This document shows, in pieces, positions 1 to 9,537 of a DNA stretch of 64,000 nt (position 1 is its first letter; every line of letters starts with the position of its first letter). A model generated the notes under the pieces. It was not told where the DNA came from. It was given only the letters and a program-made list of their open reading frames with translations, and did no database searches. Origin of the DNA: Ostreococcus lucimarinus CCE9901. Its lineage: Eukaryota; Chlorophyta; Mamiellophyceae; Mamiellales; Bathycoccaceae. The position numbers were made by a program, and so were the translations under genes. Location of the stretch: the NCBI RefSeq assembly GCF_000092065.1, contig NC_009356.1, positions 62,001 through 126,000 of the forward strand. Reading direction: 5' to 3'.

Positions 1-155
1 ATAACTCGGCACACACCAATCACCACGCCGACGGCAAAACGCTCGAACAGCTCAGGTCAGAGCTTCCCGAAAACACACCCATCATGGACGTCCAGGGACC
101 GAAGTGCGACGCGGGGGCGCCGGCCCTCGGCCGCTCGAACGATCGCGCGCGTTGA
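1..155 (+). CDS. 3' end of a sulfotransferase-like gene (partial, paralogue of the next gene)
   Basis: The window opens inside a reading frame (codons from base 3) that ends at TGA 153-155. Only about 50 C-terminal residues are visible. They contain a stretch TLEQLRSELPEN followed by a Gly-Pro-Lys-Cys. The neighbouring complete gene ends with TLGEIQAELPSG followed by Gly-Pro-Gln-Cys before its stop. The similarity in order and spacing indicates that the two genes are tandem paralogues on the same strand, about 140 bases apart. The part seen extends about 16 residues beyond that shared Cys. The catalytic region lies outside the window, so membership of the sulfotransferase family is inferred only from the neighbour. 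Confidence 0.55.
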   Translation, partial: NSAHTNHHADGKTLEQLRSELPENTPIMDVQGPKCDAGAPALGRSNDRAR

Positions 156-295
156 GCCGTGCGTTTAAACGGACCGCGGCACTGATATCTAGTAGAATTG
201 AAATAATCTCATTTTGTATTGCAATCGCACTCCGCGAACCCGCGAGCCTTCGTCCGCGCGCGAGCCGCCCGCACACTCGCGCGCGCGGCGCGACG

Positions 296-1609
296 ATGCG
301 CGTCGGCCAAGATGAGCGCGTGAGTCTCATCCCCGAGCGCACCGCGGGCGACGACGGCGCCCCCGACGCGTCGTTCTCGTCGTCGACGCGCGCGCGCGCG
401 TGCCTCAACACCCATCGCAGCAAGTTGACGTGGGCGTGCGTCGCCGTCGTTGTCGCGCTCGGCGCGGTGTGCGGCGTCGAGTTTAAGCTAGAGCGCGATC
501 GCGAAATCGCGTGTCACACGCGCACGGATCGGGGGATGGGCGGACCGGGCGTGGTGCGACTGGGAGAGGGGCTGACGCCGCGCCGAGTCGGCGACTTTGG
601 GGACGCGGCGGCGGCGGCGAAGGCGTTCCCCCTCCGTGCCGGTCACGATGATTATTCAAAGTACGACAGCGTCGCGCTGAAAGAATTAGTGATGGAACAC
701 TTGCGCGGAAAGTGCGAAGGGAGCGGGTTACCGGTGTTCTTGCACATTCCGAAGACGGGCGGGACGACGATCGAGACGGTGCTGGGGACGTTGGGAATCG
801 ACGTCGGGTATTGTCACAAGCGACCGTTTGAGTTCCGGAAGAAGTACATCGGGTACGAGCAGTGGCACACGCCGCCGGCGGCGGAGGTGCCGGATTCGTT
901 CGCCATCGTGAGAAATCCTTACTCGCGAGCGCAGAGCGAATTTTTGTGGCGCATGAATTGGTTGGACAAGGCGCTCTTCCACAGCTTGAGGCCTGGATAC
1001 GACCCCGAGAATTGCAAGAAGTTTGAGAATCACATCAAGCAGCAGGTTCACGACGCCCACAAGTCCGAGTTGTCGCAGTGCTACCAAGAGGTCGAGTACA
1101 CCATCCAAGGCATGAACGAGTGCGACGGAAAGATTGCGGCGAGGTTGAACGTCGAATCGCACTGGCTCCCGCAATCCGTCACGGCGGCCAGCGCCTCGCG
1201 CTTGTTCCGCTTCGAAGAGTGCATGGGTCCAGAGGAAGGCACGTGCCCTCGTGTAAGAGGCGAAGGCGAGCAGCCCAACGTCGTGTCCTTTTTACGTTCC
1301 CGATTTCACCCCGCGGTGTCCATGGCTTCGCACGAAAACGATTGGAACGCCGCCGTGGTAAAACCCAACCTTCACGCGTGCTGGGAAAACATGAACCCCA
1401 GCGTGTTGAACGCATTCAACGCCTTCTTCAAGCACGACGTTTCAGCCTTCGGATACGAGATGGTGACCCCAGCCCACGCCCTGGACGCCCCCGACGGCGG
1501 ATTCCACTACGCTCCGGCGCTCGCGCTCGCGCCGAAAACTTTGGGCGAGATCCAAGCCGAGCTCCCGAGCGGTGACGTCGTCCAGGCCAACGTCGGTCCG
1601 CAGTGTTAA
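296..1609 (+). CDS. Golgi-type membrane-anchored sulfotransferase-like protein
   Basis: A 437-residue type II membrane protein. A short cytoplasmic tail is followed by one hydrophobic anchor at about residues 44-63, then a lumenal domain. The domain has the PAPS 5'-phosphosulfate loop HIPKTGGTTIE near residue 150 and a 3'-phosphate-binding segment VRNPYSRAQSEF near 205. These two motifs are typical of carbohydrate sulfotransferases of the Golgi (heparan and chondroitin types and algal relatives), so transfer of sulfate from PAPS to a glycan is the likely reaction. The frame is open upstream to about base 104, but no ATG precedes 296, and starting there places the anchor correctly. The acceptor sugar cannot be told from the sequence. 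A tandem paralogue lies immediately upstream. Confidence 0.8.
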   Translation: MRVGQDERVSLIPERTAGDDGAPDASFSSSTRARACLNTHRSKLTWACVAVVVALGAVCGVEFKLERDREIACHTRTDRGMGGPGVVRLGEGLTPRRVGDFGDAAAAAKAFPLRAGHDDYSKYDSVALKELVMEHLRGKCEGSGLPVFLHIPKTGGTTIETVLGTLGIDVGYCHKRPFEFRKKYIGYEQWHTPPAAEVPDSFAIVRNPYSRAQSEFLWRMNWLDKALFHSLRPGYDPENCKKFENHIKQQVHDAHKSELSQCYQEVEYTIQGMNECDGKIAARLNVESHWLPQSVTAASASRLFRFEECMGPEEGTCPRVRGEGEQPNVVSFLRSRFHPAVSMASHENDWNAAVVKPNLHACWENMNPSVLNAFNAFFKHDVSAFGYEMVTPAHALDAPDGGFHYAPALALAPKTLGEIQAELPSGDVVQANVGPQC

Positions 1610-1973
1610 CCCCGCGCGATGTCGATCGATCGCGCGCGACGTGCGGTCGGTAATCAACCCCAAGACATCGCAGACGTTTCCCCGTCGCCGCGCGCGCGCG
1701 CTCGAGCTCGCCGTCGTCGTCCCGACCGTCGCGCTCGACATCGCGTCGCGCGCGCCTCGCCCGAACTCGAGCTCGCGCGCGTCGCGCGCGATGCCCGTCG
1801 CCCGCGTCCTCCCCCGCGCCGCGCTCGCGTCGCTCTGGCCGCGCGGCGCGCGCGAACCGTCGCGCGCGCGTAACGACCGCGCCGCCGCCGACGATGACGC
1901 CGACGACGACGCCGCGGGACCGCCGTCGCGCGCGCGCGGCGCGCGACGACGGCGACGACCGCTTCGAGCGTCG
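1610..1973. other. Intergenic/leader stretch with an alternative start
   Basis: This GC-rich, low-complexity stretch separates two genes on the + strand. It is open in the frame of the downstream carrier gene, and an in-frame ATG at 1791 would add 61 Arg/Ala/Ser-rich residues. I treat it as promoter and leader because mitochondrial carriers do not usually need a presequence. Confidence 0.4.
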
Positions 1974-3527
1974 ATGAGCGCCGTCGCGGCGCCCGCGCCG
2001 ACGCGCGCGACGACGGAGGTGACGATGGACGATCTGTCGCCGAACGATTACGCGTACAAGGCGCTCAAGCGACGATTCGACCACCTGGACGAGGGCGCGA
2101 AGGGATACGTCACGAGCGATGACATGCGACGCGCGCTGGAGAAATTGAAGGTGCCGTGCACGGCGCAGAGCGCGGACGATTTCGTGCGACGAACGATCGA
2201 CGAGGGGCGCGCGCGAGGCGCGCGCGAACGCGAACGCGACGACGGCGAAGGACGACCGCGGATGACGTTTAAGGAATTCGGGAATTTCGCGCTGCGGCGC
2301 GAGCGCGAGCTGCTGAGGACGTTTCAGAAATTCGATGGGGATCGGTCGGGGTATCTCACGGCGAAACAGTTGAAGAGGGTGCTGATGCGAGAGGGATACG
2401 CGACGGACGACGACGACGTGGAGGCGATGATGTATCGCATCAAGGCGGGGGAGGGCGCGTTTAGCAAGGGTAAGGGCTTGTTCAACGCGGCGAACGAAAA
2501 ATTCGTGACGCTGGCCAAGGCGATCGACTTTACCGAGTTTCGTGACTTTTTGATGCTCTCGGACGCCATGGACGCCACGGAAGCGTTGAGCGTGTGGTCG
2601 AGGTCCACCGTCGACGTCGGCGACGTGTCGTTAGCGTTTGCGAGCAAACGTAAAGCGAACGGAGGCGCTGGCGAGGTGATAAAGCACTTACTCGTGGGTG
2701 CCATCTCTGGAGGCGTCTCTAGAACCGTCGTCGCGCCGCTCGAGCGGGCGAAGATTGAATACATGCTCGATTCAACGACCATCGCGCGCGACGGTGGTCT
2801 CGTAGGAACTTTGAACAGAATCGTGCGAGATGAAGGCGCTGGAGGTCTGTTTCGCGGGAACACGCTCAACGTGTTGCGAATCGCCCCCACCAAAGCCGTC
2901 GAGTTCTTCGTGTACGACAAGTTCAAGGATTACATCATACGAAACGGCGATCAAACCGAGCTCGACGGTGCGCAACGCATGCTCGGTGGTTCCGTGGCGA
3001 GCATGTGCGGCACAGCGTTGACGCATCCCGTGGACACGTTACGGTCGCGCGTCTCTGGCACCGGCATGCTGTTGGGCGACTGCTGGAAACAGCTCGTCGC
3101 CAACGAAGGCTACGGTGCGCTGTGGAAAGGTTTGGGTGCGAATATGGTGCGCGTAGCACCCTACGGCGCGATCAATTTCTACGTATACGACGCCTGCAAG
3201 GGTTTGTACCGGCGACAATTCGGTGAAAAGGCAAAGATGTCTGCGCTACCGACGATGTGTTTCGGCGCGCTCGCCGGCGCCGCGGCGCAAACGGGCGTGT
3301 ATCCACTCGAAATGATTCAACGTCGAATCCAAGTCGCCGGAATGAAGAAAGGTGCAGGATACGCCTATAAAAACATGTTCCATGGGATTTACGTCGTCGG
3401 AAAGAATGAAGGCATCGGTGCGCTTTACGCTGGCTTGATTCCGAATTACGCCAAGATTTTACCCTCGGCGGCAATTTCGTTTTACGTTTACGAGCTCATG
3501 AAGCAAGTGTTCGAAATCGACAAGTGA
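1974..3527 (+). CDS. Calcium-regulated mitochondrial carrier (ATP-Mg/Pi or SCaMC type)
   Basis: About 517 residues. The N-terminal part holds EF-hand-like repeats; one loop is clear (DGDRSGYLTAKQL) and an earlier one is degenerate. From about residue 233 there are three mitochondrial carrier repeats with the signature turns PLERAK, PVDTLRSR and PLEMIQRR. This EF-hand plus carrier arrangement is that of the SCaMC/APC family, which exchanges ATP-Mg or ADP for phosphate across the inner mitochondrial membrane under calcium control. Length matches the family (470-520). The start at 1974 was chosen because it begins shortly before the first EF-hand; ATG 1791 is an in-frame alternative. The exact substrate is inferred from the family. 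Confidence 0.88.
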   Translation: MSAVAAPAPTRATTEVTMDDLSPNDYAYKALKRRFDHLDEGAKGYVTSDDMRRALEKLKVPCTAQSADDFVRRTIDEGRARGARERERDDGEGRPRMTFKEFGNFALRRERELLRTFQKFDGDRSGYLTAKQLKRVLMREGYATDDDDVEAMMYRIKAGEGAFSKGKGLFNAANEKFVTLAKAIDFTEFRDFLMLSDAMDATEALSVWSRSTVDVGDVSLAFASKRKANGGAGEVIKHLLVGAISGGVSRTVVAPLERAKIEYMLDSTTIARDGGLVGTLNRIVRDEGAGGLFRGNTLNVLRIAPTKAVEFFVYDKFKDYIIRNGDQTELDGAQRMLGGSVASMCGTALTHPVDTLRSRVSGTGMLLGDCWKQLVANEGYGALWKGLGANMVRVAPYGAINFYVYDACKGLYRRQFGEKAKMSALPTMCFGALAGAAAQTGVYPLEMIQRRIQVAGMKKGAGYAYKNMFHGIYVVGKNEGIGALYAGLIPNYAKILPSAAISFYVYELMKQVFEIDK

Positions 3528-3608
3528 ATGAGCATCTCAACGCACGCCAAATTAGGCTGTTATATACTAAAATCATGTTGTTACTACGTACTACTGTTGT
3601 AATCAGAC

Positions 3609-4544
3609 TCACTTCTTTGAGCGTACTTCCGGAATTCGTTTTGGATCGTCCACCGGCGCGGGCATCGGATCCTTGGGCACTGCGGGTTCATCTTCAGGAG
3701 CGGCTTCAAACTTAAACCTCTCCTTGCTGTTTCGTAAGAACGCTCGTCCCAACCCACCCGCGATCTCGTGGTGAATGGCGTTCTCCACGAGCTCGTTTGC
3801 CTCCTCTTCGATGGCGCCAGCGTGCATTGGTAGCGCCAAGTCAGCGGAGTATGGATCGTATGGATCGTCTGACGGTTCCGTTGTCGGCTCCGGTGGTGTC
3901 GGTACAGGCTGCGGTGCCGGCTCTGGCTGTGGCTGCGACGCCGGCTCTGGCTGTGGCTGCGGCGCCGGCTCTGGCTGTGGCTGCGGCGCCGGCTCTGGCT
4001 GTGGCTGCGGCGCCGGCTCTGGCTGTGGCTGCGGCGCCGGCTCTGGCTGCGGCGCCGGCTGCGATGACGGCTCAGGCTGTGGCGTCGGCTGTGGCATCGG
4101 CGGCGGCGGATAAGTCGTGGACACATCCGGTGTCGTCGCTCTCGGTGCCGCACTCGGCCCTAAATCGCTATTCCTGGAGCTCGACGCCGAGTCCGAATCC
4201 ACCGTCACCTTTGCCGGCGAATCGTCGCCGTTAAAGTGTTGAAAGCCGAACGCCGCGACCGCTGCGAACGCCGCGAGCACGAACACCAGCGCGCACATCC
4301 GTCCACACCCGCGCTTAAACGACTCATTCCGCGCCCTTTGACGCTCTAAATACTCGGGCGCGTCTAACAACGACTCCCGTTCGCCTCCGCTTCGCGACGT
4401 CGCCCCGCCGCCGTCCCGCGCGATCTCTTCCGCGTTCCTCTCCCGCTCGATCGCCTTGGAATACCGCGCCGCGGTGGCGGCATATCGTTCGGAGTGTCTG
4501 AATGACCCACTCGCGCGATCAAGCGCCGGTCCGCGACCGCTCAT
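3609..4544 (-). CDS. Proline-rich single-pass membrane protein, unknown function
   Basis: A 311-residue protein of unrecognised family. A basic, hydrophilic N-terminus of about 80 residues is followed by one hydrophobic segment (CALVFVLAAFAAVAAFGF), which predicts a type II membrane protein. Next comes a Ser/Pro-rich stalk with an eight-residue repeat PAPQPQPE, present about five times, and an acidic, charged C-terminal part. Such Pro/Glu/Gln repeats resemble extracellular stalks or periplasmic spacers but carry no functional signature. The gene is convergent with the carrier gene, with about 80 AT-rich bases between the stops. The start is the first ATG. The coding call rests on the TM and repeat structure plus fit to gene spacing. 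Confidence 0.6.
   Translation of the reverse strand: MSGRGPALDRASGSFRHSERYAATAARYSKAIERERNAEEIARDGGGATSRSGGERESLLDAPEYLERQRARNESFKRGCGRMCALVFVLAAFAAVAAFGFQHFNGDDSPAKVTVDSDSASSSRNSDLGPSAAPRATTPDVSTTYPPPPMPQPTPQPEPSSQPAPQPEPAPQPQPEPAPQPQPEPAPQPQPEPAPQPQPEPASQPQPEPAPQPVPTPPEPTTEPSDDPYDPYSADLALPMHAGAIEEEANELVENAIHHEIAGGLGRAFLRNSKERFKFEAAPEDEPAVPKDPMPAPVDDPKRIPEVRSKK
3916..4056. repeat. 24-bp tandem repeat coding for PAPQPQPE
   Basis: A 24-base unit with the core GGCTCTGGCTGTGGCTGCGG is repeated five times almost perfectly, followed by a shortened sixth copy. It lies inside the proline-rich membrane protein, and 24 is a multiple of three, so changes in copy number keep the frame. Confidence 0.9.
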
Positions 4545-4896
4545 CGCGTCGGCGTCGCCGTTCGACCGCGCTCAACACCCTACGCCGTTGCGTCCGTCTC
4601 GTTCGCGTCGAGCGACGTCGCACGGACGCGCGCGCGCGATCGTCGACGCGAACGAAAGTTCGCGACGTTCGTCGAGCTGTTACGGTCGATCAGACGATGT
4701 CGGCGCCGGCGAGCGCGTTGTGGCGCGGCTGCCATCGTGATGATGATTTCCATCCATGGGCGGGGTGTTGGTTTGAACAGAAGCCGCCGCGATAGGTGTA
4801 CACTTGCCGATGGTTACAAAGAGAATGGGGGAGACGAGATGCGCGAGCGATGTAGACTACTGCGATGGAACGTCGCGACCGAGCGGTCAGCCGTTT
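4545..4896. other. Intergenic region without a visible gene
   Basis: A spacer of 352 bases lies between two minus-strand genes. It contains the promoter side of the proline-rich protein gene and the 3' flank of AMP deaminase. I see no convincing coding sequence or RNA gene; a TGATGATGA string near 4738 has no matching box D, so it is not called a snoRNA. Confidence 0.5.
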
Positions 4897-7813
4897 CTAT
4901 CCGCGAATTTTGAGCTCGCGGCCCTTCTGGCGCGCCTGAACGACGCCTCGACGCACGAGCTCTTTTTCGCATTCGAGAACGTCTTCGCGAAAATGTGCGC
5001 GAAGATCTGGGACGTTGGTCTTTTGAATGTCGTTTCCTCGTGTGCCATTGAGCCAATACTGATCACTCACCCAGTGCTTTTTCGACGCTCGCGGGAATCC
5101 GCTGTTTAAAACGCTGGTTTTGGCGATTTCACACAAGTCGGCGGCGCTGAGTTTCCAAACTTGCGCGGCGACGGAGTACTCCTCGACCAAAGGCTCTTTG
5201 GTCATGTGAATCATGAGTGGATCATCCGTACTGAGTGATACTCGCAAACCTCGAGCAAAGAACACCGGGAACGGGTTCTTATGATAATCGATGAATAACG
5301 AGTTGTTGCTCAAGGGCGACATGTCGAGCGGAATTTGCGTGAGATAGTACAGGTATTGCAGACACGGCGACTTGCGCAGGTTCAAGCCGTGCGCAATATT
5401 CTTCGCGAGCATAAATGTGGTGCACAGGTGATCGATGTCTCCCGCCTCACCGGCGTGAGGCCTGAAGGCGATGGTATTCAACCCTTTACTGACGCGCAAT
5501 GCGTTCAGCGTGTACAGGTTGGCGTACACGTAGTAGGCGTAGTAGGCGTACGCGGGGTTGTGAGACACGTCCCAGTCCACTGGTACACGCATGTGCTTAC
5601 TTGGTCTGCGCTCAGGTTTCGATTCGTCGTCTACCATGTCCACCCCGATCACCATTTGGAGAAACGTATGCAACTTTGGATGCGACGAAGGGTCTACCGT
5701 GACTTCAAACAGAGGCTTGAAAATGTTATCGAGCATCTGCTGGAAGTTTTTCATCGTCCCATTACTGTGGTAGATGTTGTACAATCGCGGTATCTGAATC
5801 ATCCATACGATATTTTCGCTGAAGACGTTGTTATTCAGCACCCAAGCCGCGAGATTGTCCCATTCGCCGGGTTTACGCCCATAGATGGAGATGCGATACT
5901 CCGCCATGGTGTATTTGTTCGCCTCCAAGTCCGAGCATACTTGCTTCGTGAGCTCGGCGAGGAACCGACCACGAATCAAGTTGTCTTGCTTGATGAAAAT
6001 TTCTCGCAAGCGAGACTGTCCCATGGGGTTGTACTTGAGATTGAACCTATCGAAGCGATGAAACGTATTCTTGTCCGCGTGCATGTCCAATGTATCGACG
6101 TTGAGTTCGTATGCCGTCATTCCGATCGATTCGAACACCTCTCGAAGGTTCAAAAACTTGCCGTCCCGATAAACCACAAGTTCGTGAGGCTCTCGTTTAA
6201 GCTTGGACTTGATGAAGCGCAACAAGTGCTTTTGGTTCATGCACGCGCTGTGATGCACGTGCGTATCAACCTTTCTGACGTTGTAAAAGTCGCGATGTGG
6301 CGCCTTCTTTTGCTCTAAAAACTCTCGATCAGCGTTCAACATGACGTGTAGATTGAACTTTTGCTCCGTCAACAACAGCCTTTTGTGACAAAACGTCTTC
6401 GATGGACCGTACGATTGCACCTTTAGTAATGCGTGCAAGTCGTAGAAGAAATCTGTCGCCGTGCCGGGCGGTTTATGCGCCAACTCGACCTCGCCTTGCG
6501 CGTTCGGGTGGTACACGTGCATGACTCCATCGATCATTTCGAACGTGTGCTGCGATTTAGGTGGTAGCGGCGGCATTTTATCCACCTTACCGACGATAGG
6601 ACATGCCCCTTCACTGTCGTCGAATAACCACTTGTCGCGTAAACCGAGCGCGTACTCTAGCATGAGGCACACTTCCTCGCATTCGTCACCCAAGGTTTCC
6701 ATCATTTCAGTCGCGACTTTTTCGTACTGCATATCTGATTCTCCGGCGTGCGTCACGCGCGGCGACGAAAATAGACCGTTCGCCGCGGCACCACCACTGC
6801 CCGATCGTTGGAACAATTCTCGTCCGATGGCGCGGTCCGCCGGTTTCAAACCGATGGGCATGTTACCGTCGGGGGTCGCCGTCCACGGCGTCTTGACGGT
6901 CCTAGGCGACGTGACCCCACTCTCATTCGACGCCGAGGGCGTCGGAGTCAGCGTCGCTTTGTCGTGCATTTTCTCCTGAAGCTTTTCCATCGTGCGTTCG
7001 AGCTCGACGCTGGCGCTCAACGCTCGCGGCAACGGCGACTCGATCAACCGCTCTATGCTCGAGTCCGGCGCACCGTACGCTCGCCCACGTCGCGCCATGG
7101 GCGATTCCACGACGTCTATGTGCGTGCGTTCTTCCTCACCTTCGGTCTCTGTTTCTGTTTCCGGTTCGACTTCCGTCTCCGTTAAACCGTCGTTCGCCGC
7201 CCACGCGAGTTGACTCAGCGGCCCGCGTTTCTTCGGCGTGCCGAGACTGACGTCTCGAGATAATCGTCCGTTGTGATGACTGCCATCTTCACCGCCGTCC
7301 GAAACCGTCTGTCCGAACGCGTTCGCCTTCGTCGGCGTCCCCGGCGTCGACCGGTTCGCCGACGCGTACGCCGGATACTCCTCCACGTCCGCCAAGCTCC
7401 CCGAGATCGATCTCGACTGCGACAACCGACTGACACTCGTCGCGTCGCTCTTCTCTCGTCCCGACGGCGACGCCGCGCCGCTGCTTCCGGTTCGTCGCCG
7501 TCCCGAGCGCGCGCCTCGTCCCGAGCTCTTGCCAGAGTTTTGTTGCTCGGCCAGCTGCTTCTCGCGTTCTATCGCCTCCAGCGCGGTGAGCAGGCCGATT
7601 TGCTGTTCACTAAAGTCTTTCGCCGCGCTCTTCAGCGCGTACGCCGACGCGATGGCGAGCTGCGCGTCGCGTGAGCGTCAACCGTCAGTCCGAGGCGTTG
7701 GATTTCAAACAAACTTCAACTCTGCGCGCGGGCGAAGCGATGCGCACCGTCGACGCGAGGGCGGCGACGAGCGTGAACCCCACGAAGAACGCGCGCCCGT
7801 CGTCGTCGGACAT
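4897..7813 (-). CDS. AMP deaminase, with an N-terminal membrane-anchor exon
   Basis: Hydrolyses AMP to IMP and ammonia in purine nucleotide balance. The C-terminal two thirds carry the metal and catalytic motifs of the family: DTHVHHSACMNQKHLLRF, FRPHAGEAGD and SLSTDDPLMIHMTKEPLVEEY. The long exon (7659-4897) has no ATG upstream of its conserved part. A first exon at 7813-7748 encodes MSDDDGRAFFVGFTLVAALA plus Ser-Thr, an N-terminal hydrophobic anchor like the one in plant FAC1-type AMP deaminases. The 88-base intron 7747-7660 has donor GTGCGC, branch ACTGACG and acceptor GCAG. The spliced product is 942 residues; residues 23 to about 320 are low-complexity and probably regulatory. The enzyme is certain; the splice model is strong inference. 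Confidence 0.92.
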
Positions 7814-7998
7814 GACGATCACCGCGCGCGCGTCGTGGACTGAGGACGGCGACGCGTCGGAGTCTCGGGACGTCTGGCGGCGCCGGCGCCGCCGCCGCCG
7901 AACGAACATCCGTGGATGCGACGATGACACGGCGATCGCTCGCCCGCTAAATATGTCGCTACAAACGCTAAACTAACGTCGCTAGGGGATCCGCGCGT

Positions 7999-9450
7999 CT
8001 ACGGCGCGGCGTCGAGCGGTGGCGCTCGAGCGAAGACGAGGCTGGCGTTGGTGCCGCCGAAACCAAACGAGTTGCTCATCGCCGCTCGAGCGTCGTCGCG
8101 CAGTCGAGCCGCGACGCCACCAGCGCCGACGATTGGGATTCGTAAGTTTGGGTCGACCGTGTCGTATCCGAACGTCGGAGGCACGTCTCCGGTGTGAAGA
8201 GCCATGACGGTGTACGCGGCTTCGATGGCGCCCGCGGCGCCGAGCAAATGCCCGGTGGCGCCCTTCGTGGACGTCGTGAGCACGCGCCCAGACTCGATCG
8301 CGTCCGCACCGAAGACTGTTTTGAGCGCCATGGCTTCTGCGGCGTCGCCCAAAGGCGTCCCCGTGGCGTGCGCGTTGACGTATCCAACGTCGAGCGGATC
8401 GTCGACGCCGGCGTCTCGCATGGCGGCTCGCATCGCGCGCGCCGCGCCTTCGCCATCCGGGCTCGCGCGCGTGACGTGGTGCGCGTCTCCCGACGCGCCG
8501 TAGCCGCGTATCTCGGCGTACACCTTATCGACGCCTCGCGCGCGCGCGTGTTCGAGAGTTTCGAGCACTAAAACCCCCGCGCCTTCGCCCATGACGAAGC
8601 CGTCGCGCGCGACGTCAAACGGTTTCGCTCTCCCCGTCGCGCTCAGCGCCCTCGCCTTGGCGAACGCCGCCAATGAAACGGCATCTATGCATCCCTCAGC
8701 ACCACCGGCGATCATCACGTTCGCATCGCCGCGCTGTAGCGCCCTAAACGCGTCCCCTATGCAGTGCGCCGACGTCGCGCACGCCGTCGCCGCCGCCAAA
8801 TTCGGCCCTCGAAACCCGTGATCCATCGATATCCTCCCCGCCCCCGCGTTGGCCAAAATCCGCGGCACAAAGTACGGCGATATCCTCCGCAGTTCACCCT
8901 TCGCCATCCAACCTCCCGCGCGCGTTAAATCGCTCGCGCCTCCCATCCCCGCGCCGAACGACACCCCCACGTCGTCCCTCGGCGCGTCCCTCGCGCTCGT
9001 CATCCCCGCGTCCTCGATCGCCTCCTTCGCCGCGCACCGTCCGTACGCCACGAACGACGCCAAACTTCCTCCATCGCTCCACGCGTTCGCGTCGTACCCT
9101 TCCCTTCGGTTCACGACGCCCGCGTGCCGCGTTCGCGCCCGCGCGCCGTCGCTCGCCGCGAGCGCGTTCCAGCACTCGCGCGCGAGATCGTCCTCGCGCA
9201 GCGCCCGCGTCGCGCCCGCGTTCGCCAGCAGCGCGCGCCAGTTCTCCGCCGTCGTCCGCGCGAGCGGGGTGACGAGTCCGACGCCCGTGACGACGACGCG
9301 GCGCGGATAAAGCGCGTCGAGCGGGACACCGCGCGCGTAATGGGACATCGACCGTCGCGCGTCGCCGAGGCGTCGCGAGCCATCGCGCGACGCGCGAAGC
9401 GCTTCGAGGACTCGCGTCGACGCGTCGCGACGCGCCGACGCGAGCGCCAT
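7999..9450 (-). CDS. 3-oxoacyl-[acyl-carrier-protein] synthase (KAS I/II type), organellar
   Basis: A 483-residue condensing enzyme of type II fatty acid synthesis that joins malonyl-ACP to an acyl chain. After about 48 residues of a basic, Ala/Arg/Ser-rich presequence the fold begins with RRVVVTGVGLVTPL. The active-site cysteine (about residue 224) lies in TACATSAHCIG, the two catalytic histidines in NAHATGTPLGD and GATGHLLGAAG, and the C-terminal glycine loop is NSFGFGGTNASL. All catalytic residues are present. The presequence predicts plastid or mitochondrial import. The upstream open frame (to 9933) is a GC-rich shadow; the chosen ATG leaves 87 bases to the divergent neighbour. Confidence 0.93.
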   Translation of the reverse strand: MALASARRDASTRVLEALRASRDGSRRLGDARRSMSHYARGVPLDALYPRRVVVTGVGLVTPLARTTAENWRALLANAGATRALREDDLARECWNALAASDGARARTRHAGVVNRREGYDANAWSDGGSLASFVAYGRCAAKEAIEDAGMTSARDAPRDDVGVSFGAGMGGASDLTRAGGWMAKGELRRISPYFVPRILANAGAGRISMDHGFRGPNLAAATACATSAHCIGDAFRALQRGDANVMIAGGAEGCIDAVSLAAFAKARALSATGRAKPFDVARDGFVMGEGAGVLVLETLEHARARGVDKVYAEIRGYGASGDAHHVTRASPDGEGAARAMRAAMRDAGVDDPLDVGYVNAHATGTPLGDAAEAMALKTVFGADAIESGRVLTTSTKGATGHLLGAAGAIEAAYTVMALHTGDVPPTFGYDTVDPNLRIPIVGAGGVAARLRDDARAAMSNSFGFGGTNASLVFARAPPLDAAP

Positions 9451-9537
9451 CGCGGTGTGCGGCGTCGACGACGCGATGACGTCGACGATGGATGCGACGG
9501 CGACGGCGACACAGAGCGACGCGCGGTGCCGACGGCG

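Noticed and set aside
4730-4760. C/D snoRNA-like TGATGATGA box
   Set aside because: No box D (CTGA) at a suitable distance and no terminal stem.
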